Assembly (NCBI RefSeq): GCF_043641665.1
Contig: NC_092194.1
Coordinates: 17,299,298 to 17,363,297, forward strand
DNA length: 64,000 nucleotides
Direction of reading: 5' to 3'
Source: Enoplosus armatus
Lineage: Eukaryota > Chordata > Actinopteri > Centrarchiformes > Enoplosidae
This document shows positions 49,801 to 61,800 of this stretch, piece by piece. The notes beneath the pieces were generated by a model, which worked only from the letters and a program-made list of their open reading frames with translations, was not told the DNA's origin and searched no databases. The translations under genes and the position numbers were made by a program. The number at the start of each line of letters is the position of its first letter. Within the stretch, counting starts at the first letter, position 1.

Positions 49801-52800
49801 GTCTCCTCTCATTGGAGTAGCAGCTTCACCTCAAGGTCCTCCAGGATCATTGTGCTACTGACCATGTAATGAAAATGAAGCACAAACACATCATTTCTGC
49901 CACGTGTGGCAACAGTTTCATTTGGTTGACCACAGTTGAGGTCTCATAACCATATTTGATTTATAATGATTCCCTTTACTATGATTGACCCCAACGTACC
50001 TGAACATGTGAAGACTCCTTAAGGCTTTGTCAGGCCTTGTTGACACCGGGACTCCTGTACATACAGTGCAGTCATGCCAAAAAGGCTGCAGCTGATAAAA
50101 AGCCCAGATGAAGGAGGTATTTGGTGGATCATGGAAGAAATAGGGTATCTCTCAAACTGTTGTCTGGCTTTTCCTTTACAGAGGTGACTGTCAGTTATGA
50201 GCTTTGCTGTTGCAAGGGCTCACAACAGACAGAAAAACAAAAAACAAAGAGCACAAGCTTCTTTTTTATTTGACAGAGGTGATAATTGTGATTTATTTTG
50301 CCCCATCCAGGAGTTGCTTGACTCTAAGCAACGAGGCAGAGAGAGGCTGAACCGGGTTCAAAGATGTGGGGCAGTGGCAAGAGATCACACTGGCTCAGGG
50401 GGCTACGAGGCTATGGAGCGAGAGGAAGCAGCACTGTTGTCATCATGGGAACAGTGGGAACGTGGAGCACTGCAAACACGGGCTAGTCTGGAGACTGCCC
50501 TCTCCCAGATAGCCAGCTCTGAACAAGAGTTCAACAGTCGGTCAACACAGCTGGAGCAGGACCTGCGGGACTTCAGCCGTCAGCTACATGACTGCCGTCT
50601 GCGGTTGGCTCAAGCAGAGAGAAAAAACGATGGAGAGGAGGCTGTTAAAGGCTGGCAGATAGCAAAGGTAGGTCTCTGCTTAGTTTAGTTCCAATAATAA
50701 GCCGTGGGACCAAGCAATGACAGAAGTAGATGACAAATACATATGAAATGCTAATGTTAATTTATTTTGCGGCTGTTCATTAGTGGTTGGTTATTTGTTT
50801 TCCATCCAGGACACCTTGGAGGAACTTGTCAAAGCTGAGTCCATGTCTGATAGTCTGAAGACTCAACTCAATGATCTGTGCCGATTCTCCAGAGACATGG
50901 GCACACAATCTGAGAGAGTGTCTGCTCTCATTAAAGAATACAACAGGTGAGAAAGGTGTAAATTTAAAGAATAATAGTATTCTTTTAGCCCCACAATAAA
51001 TACTACCTTAGTTAAATGTTCAGTTTTTCTAAGGCTAATAATTTTGTTCTTTCTGTGTTTGTGAGATGTTTCTATGGAACATTTGAGGCTGTATTTTGTG
51101 GTGTTATTGGACTGCATTATATTGTACTGCGTTATATGTGTTATATTTGGTCCACCACATTTACATATATGGAGGAGCAAATGTATTACAAACACTTTAC
51201 AGTATAATCCAGTTTAATACAACAAACCACAAACTGCAAGTTATCATATAACTGAATCAACACAGCTCTGATACACTGTCAACATTTTAAATTGTAATTT
51301 CAATGTAAAATGTAATTTTATTTATTACAGGTTTTTTAGATTGAATTATGTTGCAAATTAAAGGTATTTCTGTTTTTCTGGTCACGCTGGTAAGCTTAAA
51401 TGCCTCAACAACCAATGGTCAAACCAACAAGAACCAACAAGCCTGAGACAAAACAACTTAGAGATTGTATGGATATCAACAATGGTACATGTTGGATGTA
51501 GAAAAATGGTGGTTGATTTTTCTTCCTGACTTGTTTTTAGTCTGAGTCTCCAAGCGTCCAGGGAGTGCCAGAGCAAAGAGAAGCTTCTGGATCAAGGGTT
51601 CCGCTCTGCCTTCAGAGAGTTCCAGCAGTGGTTTGTCAATGCCAAGATCAACACGGCCAAGTGCTTTGACGTACCTCAAAATGTTAATGAGGCCTCATCT
51701 AGCTTACAGAAGATTCAGGTACAGCACTCAAAGTCAAATGTCATGGAGCATTCAGGCACTTATGCTGCCAGAATTACAGGTTTGATTACCACTGAGATAC
51801 CAACACTGTGCAATTTTAATTTGCGACAACTTGTGTGTTTTCATTACATGATTAACCAAATTAAAATGCAAGAGTTTCACTACATGCTTGAGTTATCATC
51901 TCATCTCTTCTTCTCTCCTCAGGAGTTTCTCAGTGACAGAGAGCAAGGTCAGTCAAAGCTGAATGCTGTGGTTGTGAACGGTGAGCTTGTCTCTAGTGTC
52001 GCGGCGAAAGACAAAGTTGATGCGGTTCGGGCTAAAATGAACACTGCCAGAGAGGACTGGAAAAATATGATGTCCAACCTGCACAACAGAGAGACAAGTC
52101 TACAAGTAAGCACCTGAACGTCTCTTCTCGCAGATCTGGGCCATTATCAACGAAAGTCTATTAATACATTTAATGTCAAAGAAACATCTCAACAGTCTCT
52201 CGATATCGTCTTGTACGTTTCAGAACGTTTTGTCTCAGATGAAAGATTTTGAGGCAAGTGCCGAGCCTCTTCAGGAGTGCCTGAATGCCACAGAGCTGGC
52301 TGTACAGGAGAGCAGCACGAGACTCCATGATCTCACAGCCAAGAAGAAAGAGCTTAACAAGCTACAGGTACTGTACTAATGTCCACTGAGCTTGGAACAC
52401 CCCTCATGTTCAAGGCTACTCATGGTCAAGTGCAACCACCATTCAGTTCTTGAATGCCAACCTGAGTATTCCTGTCATCTGCAGAAGCTCACCATTCCAG
52501 CTATTTTACAGTGTTTTAGCTATTATTCTTCTAGAAAGCACTGCCAACAGCTTATGCTAACTGCCAGTTGCTTACTTTTTGAATTACTGCCATCTTTCTG
52601 CTCCTCTTTGCTTACTCTCACTCTCTTCTTAACAGTGTCTATCGTATAGATTAATACTTGCCTCATTTATAAAAGAATTGCTTTTAGGATCTATTAATTG
52701 TTTAAAACCAGCTATTTTCAGGGGCCTTGATTGCACGTCATGACCATCAAGAGCTTTACCAACAGTAACATTGGCCATATATGTCTCTTTTCTTTTTGCC

Positions 52801-55800
52801 ATGTTGCCATCTCTAACCCCTCAGTCTGTGTCTGAATTTAACTGTCTTATATCTGTGTGTCAGCTTGCATGCCTCTTTGATAACCTGCTTGTGCTCTTCC
52901 AGTCTGTGCTTGAGGAGTTAGCCTCTCACGAGATTCAGCTGAACAGGCTGAAAGAGAAGGCCCAGCTGCTGTGGGATGAACACGCGGCCGGCAAGGGTTT
53001 TGTGCACCGTGTCTCGCAACTCTCTGCTCAGTACCTAGCTTTAACCAACCTGACCAAGGTACAGTAATGCCTACCAATCTGCCTGTGCACTGGGGCTTTT
53101 CTTGGGGTAGAGCTGGAGAGGAGACAGAGGCACTAGACTGGATCGAGCTCTGACTTAACATTATTTTACAGAACAGTGAAGGTACTAACTCACCATGATT
53201 AAACACTAATTTCTTTTGTTGTGTAAGTCTTGCACAGAACGTACACAAGCTAATTTCCTTTATGTATTTTGTACTAAATCTTTATTAGTCATCAAAGAAT
53301 CAGCATGTGCAATTATCAGGTTGAGCCTATTGTGGATTCAATTTCTAAAACCTATAGTGCTGATGTTCTGGTTGTGTCCTGTTCTGTGGCTCTCCAGGAG
53401 AAGGCATCACGGATTGACCGAATAGTCACTGAGCACCAGCTTTTCTCCCAAGGGTTGAAGGAGCTGCAGAACTGGGTGGCTGACACCAGCCACATGCTGC
53501 AGACTTACTGCGCCCCCACTGCTGACAAAAATGTTCTCGATAGCAGGATGATCAAGCTCGAGGTATAAAAAGTCACTGGTAGTTGTCAGAATTAGAGTTA
53601 CATTTAATTCCCATCATAGGTTTGTGATAAATCCACCTGTGATTGTTGCACCAGGCCTTGCTGACTGCTCGTCAGGAGAAGGAGATCCAGCTGAAGATGC
53701 TGATCACAAGAGGAGAGTCAGTTCAGAGAAACACCTCAGCTGAGGGAGTGCCTATAGTCCAAAAACAAATACAAGACCTAAAAGATTCCTGGGATGCCCT
53801 GCTCTCCGCCTCAATCCAATGCAAAAGGTTGGTTCTCTACCACAAGTGACAACACCTAAGGATGTGTTTTAAACAGGCTTTTGGTAGCTTCAAGACAGCT
53901 ATGTCCTCAAAAGGTTTTTCCTGAACTATAACTATAAAAAGTGGCTGTATTGCGTCTATTGTCACAACCACTGCACCATTGTCTGACTTTGTTGTACTCT
54001 TTAAATTCAACAGTCAGCTGGAGGGCTCCCTGTCTCAGTGGACCAGTTACCAGGAGGATGTACGCCAGTTTGTGGCATGGATGGAGCGTGTGGAGGAGAG
54101 TCTTGACCCCACTGATAAACAATGCCCGGAGATGAGAGACAAAACTGCCAATCTGAGCAAAGCCAAGGTACTGCAATCTTCTTAGTCATACTGTACACTA
54201 TTAAGGTATATAAATGACTAAGTTGAGCCACTTAACTATAACAGATATAAACTTGAAAAATGTAGTTGATTGGTAGTGTAACTCCCACTCTCTGTTGTTT
54301 CAGTTGCTATATGAGGAAGTGCTCAGCCACAGCACCCTGCTGGACACCATCACTGCAAAGAGTGCCAGTATCGCTGAGAACTTTGTCACTCAACTGGAGC
54401 TCCAAGATCTGCAAGAGCGCTATAACACCATCAAAGACAATGCCATGGTAATGAAAGCAGAATGTGCACAGTGCTAAACAGTGAATGTTATTTCAAATAT
54501 ATTTATTTCGTATTAGATACAGTTTCTTTTTGTGTAGCTTGAAAAGAGTTACAAAAATATGTCCTAAAATCTATTATTGAATGACTTCTTATGATAATGA
54601 TCCGTTGTCATTTTAATATGTTTTATTGCCATGAGAAAAGTGAGATTCATCAGCAGAAAATCACACTCCTGAAGACACAGTTTGAGTGTGAAGTGTAAAA
54701 GCTCTCATATTATGACTCAGAATCCTTATCTTCATGGTGTCTTCAGAGGGCAGTAGGCAAAGCAGAGGAGCTTGTAAAAGCCCACCAGGAGTATCAGCGG
54801 GGCCTCCATGCATTTGAGGACTGGCTGGAACAAGAACAAGAGAGGCTTGGCTGCTACACCCAACTGGAGGGTGATGTTGATATGCTGGAGGAGACTCTGC
54901 AAAAGTTACAGGTCTGAAAATTCTCACTGGGGAAATGTTAAATATACAGAACATGAAATGCTATTATTACTACTACTACTGCTACATAGCCAGAAGCTCT
55001 ATTCAGTTCATATGTTCTCTAAAGAAAGTGCTCAACCACATCTATGTAACTACAGGAACTGCAGCTTCACTGCACAGAGGGCCAGGCTTTGCTTAACACC
55101 CTGCTGGTCAGTCGAGAACTGGTAATTCCCTGGGGCCTGCCTCAGATCGAAGACCGAGCACTGGAGACCCTGCAGCAGGAGTGGAGGTTGTACCAGGCCC
55201 GGCTGGCCGACACCCGGGCGCAGCTCAACAGTGCTCTGGCCAAACTCCGGCAGATGGAGCAGAAGTTTCAGCGTCTTGACAGCTGGCTAAAGGGCATGGA
55301 GACCAAAGCACAACTGCGTAGCCACCGGCGGTCTGACCGCACTACCAAAGATGCTCAACTCCAGCTAATAAAGGTCAGTGTTACATGCACAGAAGCTATG
55401 CACAATTGTGCATAATTGTATGTAGCTTTTAATGCTGTTTCAGTTTCTATGACAATACTGCATATTAAATCAGCGCAGGTCACTTCAGTCCCATCAGAAT
55501 CAAAGGAAGGAAGGAATCTTGCAACTGGTTAATTTGCATTGGCAGCCACAGAATGTCAGTCTAATGAATATATTGAAACATAATTAAGCATTGTTCAGAT
55601 GTCTCTAATGGTCCTTGTATGGTCAGAGCTGGCAGGAGGAAGTGCTGGTTTATCAAGAGGAGATGGAGGGCCTCAGTCTGTTGGCTCAGCAGGTTCTGGA
55701 TGAGACCCATATTAGCAGCCGGATCAGTACCAGAGCCACCAAGATTACAGCCCGATACCATGTGCTGCTTCTGCATTTAATGGTAACATAATTTTGAACA

Positions 55801-58800
55801 CAGCACACAGTATCACAGTAACACATAGCTGTAAATGTTATATATACCTATATGGAATATACATACATATATACATACCTCAATACATGCTTGTTAATAG
55901 ATATGTCTTGGTTGCTTGAGACCTTTGAGATGGTCTTTCTTCTCCCATAACTTTTTTTCCTCTTCCTTTGTGATGCAGGAGACAATCAAACAGCTCCAGG
56001 AGGAGGTGTCTTGCATTGAAGAGGCACAGTGCGTCTTCAACACGTTCTCAGACTGGCTCAGCACGGCTCAGAATAATTTCAGTACTGTGGCTATCAGTGT
56101 TGATGCAGTGGACCGCTTTGCTATGGAGAGAAAGATGAAAAAACTAGAGGTACACTCTCTAACATAGAACACACGCCTTCTGTATATTATTGTCTTCTCT
56201 GTAAAGACCGTTTATAGCATTACTGTAAATAATTACTCCGCAATAGTGCACTAATAAAAGTAGCAACGCAAGAATCTGGTATCTTTTTAAAACTTAATAA
56301 CACCATCATATTTTCCTTCCAGGCTCTGCAGGCAGACATGGAGCAGGGTCACACTTACCTGAAGACAATGAGAGAGAAGACAGAGCGAGCCATGGCTTTC
56401 TTGGAGGAGCCTGAAGCAGAGCAGCTGAAGGAGGAGGTGGACACTCGCCTCTTCCAACTAAAGGAGTTGATGGAAGCTCTGCGCACAGAGCACAGCTCCC
56501 TGGAGAAATGTATCTCACTCTCTAAAGACTTTATGGATAAATACAAGGCCCAGGCCCAGTGGGTGATGGAGACCAAGAACCTTTTAGCATCAAGTGTAGA
56601 GCCTAAAGCTGAACTCTACCAGAAGAAGGCTCAGCTAGCAAAGTATAAGGTAACTTAACACACTCTCACTTTTCTCTTGGAAACAAAGTGAAAATAGGGC
56701 CAGAAAACTAAATACTTTGCTCACTTTTTCATTATGCAGACCATCCAGCAGACAGTGCAGTCTCATGAGTCAGCACTGAAATCTGTCTCTGAGAAAGGAG
56801 AGGCCCTGCTCGACACAGTCCATGACAGCACTATAAGTGACAACATGAAAAAGCTGCAGGCTGACTACCAAGATCTCTGCTTAGCAGCTAAGGTATGGAC
56901 ACTACTATGCTGTAGGGATGCAGCATCTGAATTATGTCCAAAACCATAGATTTTATTCAGTTTTAATGTTTTTTGTGCTGTATTGTATTCGCAAACAAAC
57001 AAAAGGAAACCAACTGATGTCCGCTACATATTTCTCTTATTGAATGATTGCATGTCATACAGCGACATGGATCTCTGAGATTGGCTGTGTGTTGTGTTTC
57101 AGACCCAGGTCCAGAACCTTGTGGAGTGGGTGAAGGAGCACGAGGATTACAACAGTGAATTGCAAGAGGCTGAGAAGTGGCTCTTACAGATGTCCAGTAG
57201 ACTGGTCACCTCAGACTCCATGCAGACCAGCGGTATGGAGATGGCCACTCAGCAACTTGCCCGACACAAGGTGACCTTCACAATTTGTACTGTAATATTA
57301 GTTGTGCAGTTTACATTATTACATTACTTGAAAATGCTTTTGTTTTACAATTACTAGATCTTAAAATACACTTATCTGTGTTTTGAAACACCTGCTTGTT
57401 CTTTTTCAGGCCATAATGGAGGAGATAGCCAGTTTTGAGGAGCGTCTCACCAGCTTGAAGCAGAAAGGAGAAGATCTCGTAGCCAGCTGTACAGACCAAG
57501 TTCAAGCTAAGATCAGTCAACAAGTCCAGGCTCACCAACAGGGAACCAGAGATAGCTACTCCGCCATTTGCAGCACTGCCCAACGTGTGAGTAATACAAG
57601 ACTACAACCTTAGATCTTCTTGCAACGAAACTTCTCCATTTTATAAAATTCAGGAAAACCTGGCTCTTTACTTTATTATATAAAGTTAGTTAAGGTCTTA
57701 CTTCACCTTGTTCAACAGGTGTACCAGAGTCTGGACCGGGAGCTGCAGAAACACGTTAGCCATCAGGACACTCTCCAGCAGTGCCAAACCTGGCTCACCA
57801 CAGTGCAGGAGGAGCTTCAGCTCAACGATCAGGGACCATCTGGTCTGCAGGAAGCACTGAAGCAGGTAACTGACGCTGTGAAATTTAGCCTACTCTTGGA
57901 ATGCAATGATATATTACATTAAGTATAATTTATTTTGATTAATTACTTTTGCACACACAGGTGAAGCACTACAGGGCCCTTCAGGAGCAGGCCAGCACTT
58001 ACCTGGACCTGGTGTGTTCTGTGTGTGACCTGTCTGATGATGCTGTGAGAGTGGCAGCTGCTCAGGTCCAGCAGGTCAAACTCACGGTCAGTAATTGTTA
58101 GATGCTTGCCTATTGTACGACATAAAAGATTAATTTTATGAATCTAGGAGGATTAGTGTATCATGAAAAAAATGGAAATTTTCCTGTTGCTATGTTGACA
58201 CATTACAAAATTTCATGAATTACTTTATGCTGGCCAATGACTGCTAGATTTAAGACCATTCAAATATTCATTCATCAGTCAATCAGTAATATACAAGCAG
58301 CGCGACGTGTTTTTGCAGATAGAGGAAAGGATGTCCAGTGCACAGGAGCTTTCAGAGGGTTGGAGGGAGATCAAGGAACAGAAGCAAGATCTGACCAGCC
58401 TGTTCCAAGATATGGAGCAGCATCTCCTCAGCTTCTCCAGAAGGCCTGCAGAGTTGGAGACGAAGATAGCTCAAAACATGCTGTCACAAGCCAAGGTAGG
58501 GAGCAGTATCAAAACCACTTTATCTTAACTATACAGTACAGTGAGTCTAAACATGATTCTGTTGGTGATTATGTTATTATTATCTAATCCAACATTTTGG
58601 CTTGGGTTGTGTGGGGATTAAAGGGAGATCTGCTTACTGTTTGGATGTATTTAGGGTTACCATCCAGTATATTGCTTGTCACACAGGAATGCAGCCAGCA
58701 ACTGCAGTCTAAACAGAATATCCTGACCAAGATGACAGAGACTGTGAGCAGATTGACCGGTGGCCAGGACTCTCCAGAACATGTAGAGCTTGACCGTCTG

Positions 58801-61800
58801 AGCCATTCCTGGCTTGAGCTCTGTCACCAGGCCGGCAAGCTGCAGAGCCAGAGAGAGGAGGACCTGCAGAGGTCTAAAGAATACCATGACTGTATCACTG
58901 CAGTGGAGGCGCTGTTTGAACAGGTGTCCAAAGAGTGGGACAATCTGGCCAGGTGTGTCAAGTATACATTAAGATGAGTCATCATACTGCTGTTCCCTGA
59001 TTCTAATTATCTCCTGACACGACCAAAGCCAAGAAAGTTTTGTTATAGGCTAGAAAGAAAATGCCAGTTATCCTGTCTATTTTCAGTGTCTTTGTCATGG
59101 CTAAAATTCTTTCAGGGATGATCAGGGATGATGAATAGAGGACCTCTGTGACCATTTGTTTGTCATTACATAAGTCTGAGCTCCAGGCCATATTTACGAT
59201 TAATTCTTAGAAGTTGTATTTCAGTTCTCTAGATCAAACCATTGTCATATCTTCCACACGACATTTGTGTAACTCTTTTTTTCTTTTTTTTCTGTCACAG
59301 AACGGATGCTGAAAGTTCATCTCAGCATTTGGAGGCGTTACGGAAGCTTGCAGTAACTCTGGAAGAACAAAAAGGCACTCTTGAGGACCTTAAAGAACAG
59401 AAACAAAAAGTCATCCAACATTTGAACTTGGATGACAAGGAGCTGGTAAAAGAGCAGATCAGCCACTTTGAGCAGCGATGGTCGCAGATGCAAAACCTAA
59501 TTGAGAGGAAAATCCAGGACTCAGTGGTGACTCTGGAAGATATGGGACAAGTGGAGGCCCGTCTGAGGGAGGCTCGGGACTGGGCAGAGGAGCAGCAGCC
59601 TGCCCTGTCTGAGGCCATGAAGATGAGTCCTCCTCCAGAGCTGGCTCAGAGCTTCCTGTTTGACCATCTGAGCATCTGCAGTGAGTTGGAAGCCAAGCAG
59701 CTCTTACTGGCACAGGCCATGGCCGACGCTGACAGGGTGCTGGCCCGCCTGGGCCTCAGTGAACGACAACGTCTGCAACAGCTTATTGCCGACACTCAAT
59801 TGGAGGTAGAATCTCTGAGTGTGAAGGTTGTGCAGCGCAGAAAACACCTCAGCAAAGCTTTCACAGAGAGAACACAGTTCCTGATGGCTGTGAGCCAGTC
59901 CATTTCCTGGGTCCAGCAGAATGAGAAGAAGGCCCAGGCAGAGGAGTACATTGCTTTGTTACCTGATGACCTGGCCAAGCAGGTCAGAACATGTAGGAAC
60001 ATCCAAAGCAGTCTGAAAGCCTATCAGAGCGAGCTGACCTCCTTGTGGTCTCAGGGGAGGGACCTGATGAGGGATGCCAGCGAGGAAGAAAGGAATGAGA
60101 TTCTCACAAAGTTGCAGGAGTTACAAAACATCTTTGACAAAACATTACACAGATGTGGACAGAAACTTCAGGAGCTTGAAAAAGTACTTGTTTCCAGAAA
60201 GTATTTCAAGACTGATTTAGAGAAAATATGCCTGTGGATAAAACAAGCTGATATAGTCACCTTCCCTGAAATCAATCTGATGGTTGGAGATGCTGAATTG
60301 GAAGCGCAGCTACTGAAGTATCAACACATAGTCGAGCAGGCAATTGAATATGAGAACCTTCTCTTAATTGTACAAAGAGCTGGCCAGGAAATATTGCCCA
60401 GTCTGAATGAAGTAGATCACTGCTATTTGGATGAAAAACTCAATACCCTCCCCCAGCAATATAATAACATATTAGCACTAGCCAAAGAAAAACAGGAGAA
60501 AATCCAGCAGGCCATTCTCACAAGAAATGAGTACACCTCTTTCATAGATGTCACTCATAGAGCACTGAAAGAGCTTGAGGAACAGTTCAATAATCTGGGC
60601 ACACAGCCTGTAGGGCTGCAAACAGAAGAGGTTGTCAGTTTGCAGAGCGATTACAAAGCAATCCAGGCAGACCTGAGCAACCTGGGTCTAGCTGTGAGTG
60701 AACTGAACCAGAAGAAAGAAGGATTTCGTAGCACCGGTCAACCATGGCGCCCCGACGAAATGACTCAACTTGTGAGCCTGTACAACGGCCTAAAGAGGTT
60801 GGTTGAACAGAAAGTAGAGCATTTGGATGAAACCTTGGAGTCATTTGAGGACCACAAGGCAATGGCTATGCAGGTTGACTCTGAGTTAAAGGCCACAAAA
60901 GAGCAGCTGGTAAAAGTTAATGCAGAGACGCAGTCAGCTGAGGAGAGGCTGAAGAACTACCACGCTCTGGCGGGGAGTCTCCAGAGTGCCAACTCTCACT
61001 TGTCAAGGCTCATGGAGCAGATGGACACTCTAGCACCCCGCGTGGACCAAGCAGCCCATGATGCCTCCAAGGATCAAGTGGTTCTGTGGCAAGAGGAGCT
61101 GCGATCTTTGCAGGCTGCAGTAGGGGATCTGATTGAAGAGTGTGAGAACAGGTTTGTCCAAAGTAAAGACTTTGAGACGGAGATGAAAAGGACCCTGGAC
61201 TGGCTGGAGCAGGTCAGGGATGAACTGGGCTGTGCTGTGATTGTTGATGTGAGGGTGGAGAAGGTGCAGGAGGGGATCAGAAAGCAGCAAATCATGCAGG
61301 AGGAAGTACAGTCGAGACTGAGAATCGTGGCTGCTCTTAGTAGCAGGGAGCAACAGAAGTATATCAGCGCGAATGAGCTTGTCCCAGCGCACGTAGATAC
61401 AAGCCTAGAAGAAATGGCAAAGCTGCAGGCAGATGTTCAGAAAGCACTGAGCTCCAAACAGGTGGGACATTATTACATTCAATATTCTATAAAACATTGT
61501 AATCATACATTCATTTCAGTGAAATGCTTTATCTGTAATGTTGTTTGTTAAAGTTGCCTTAATGCCTAAATACAGTATTTAATCTGATTTAAAAGATGAA
61601 TTTTTTCTTCATTGCTTTTGTGTAAAGATTACTCTGGAGGAAGCTCTCGGGTTGTGCCAGAAGTATCACTTCAGGATGCAGTCTGCCTGTGAATGGCTGG
61701 AGGATGCCGTGTCCTTCCTGCAGCAAGCTAGCCTGGGTGTGGACGTGGAGAACTACGAGGAGTGTCTCCGGCAGCAGGGGGACATCATGGCCACAGAGCA

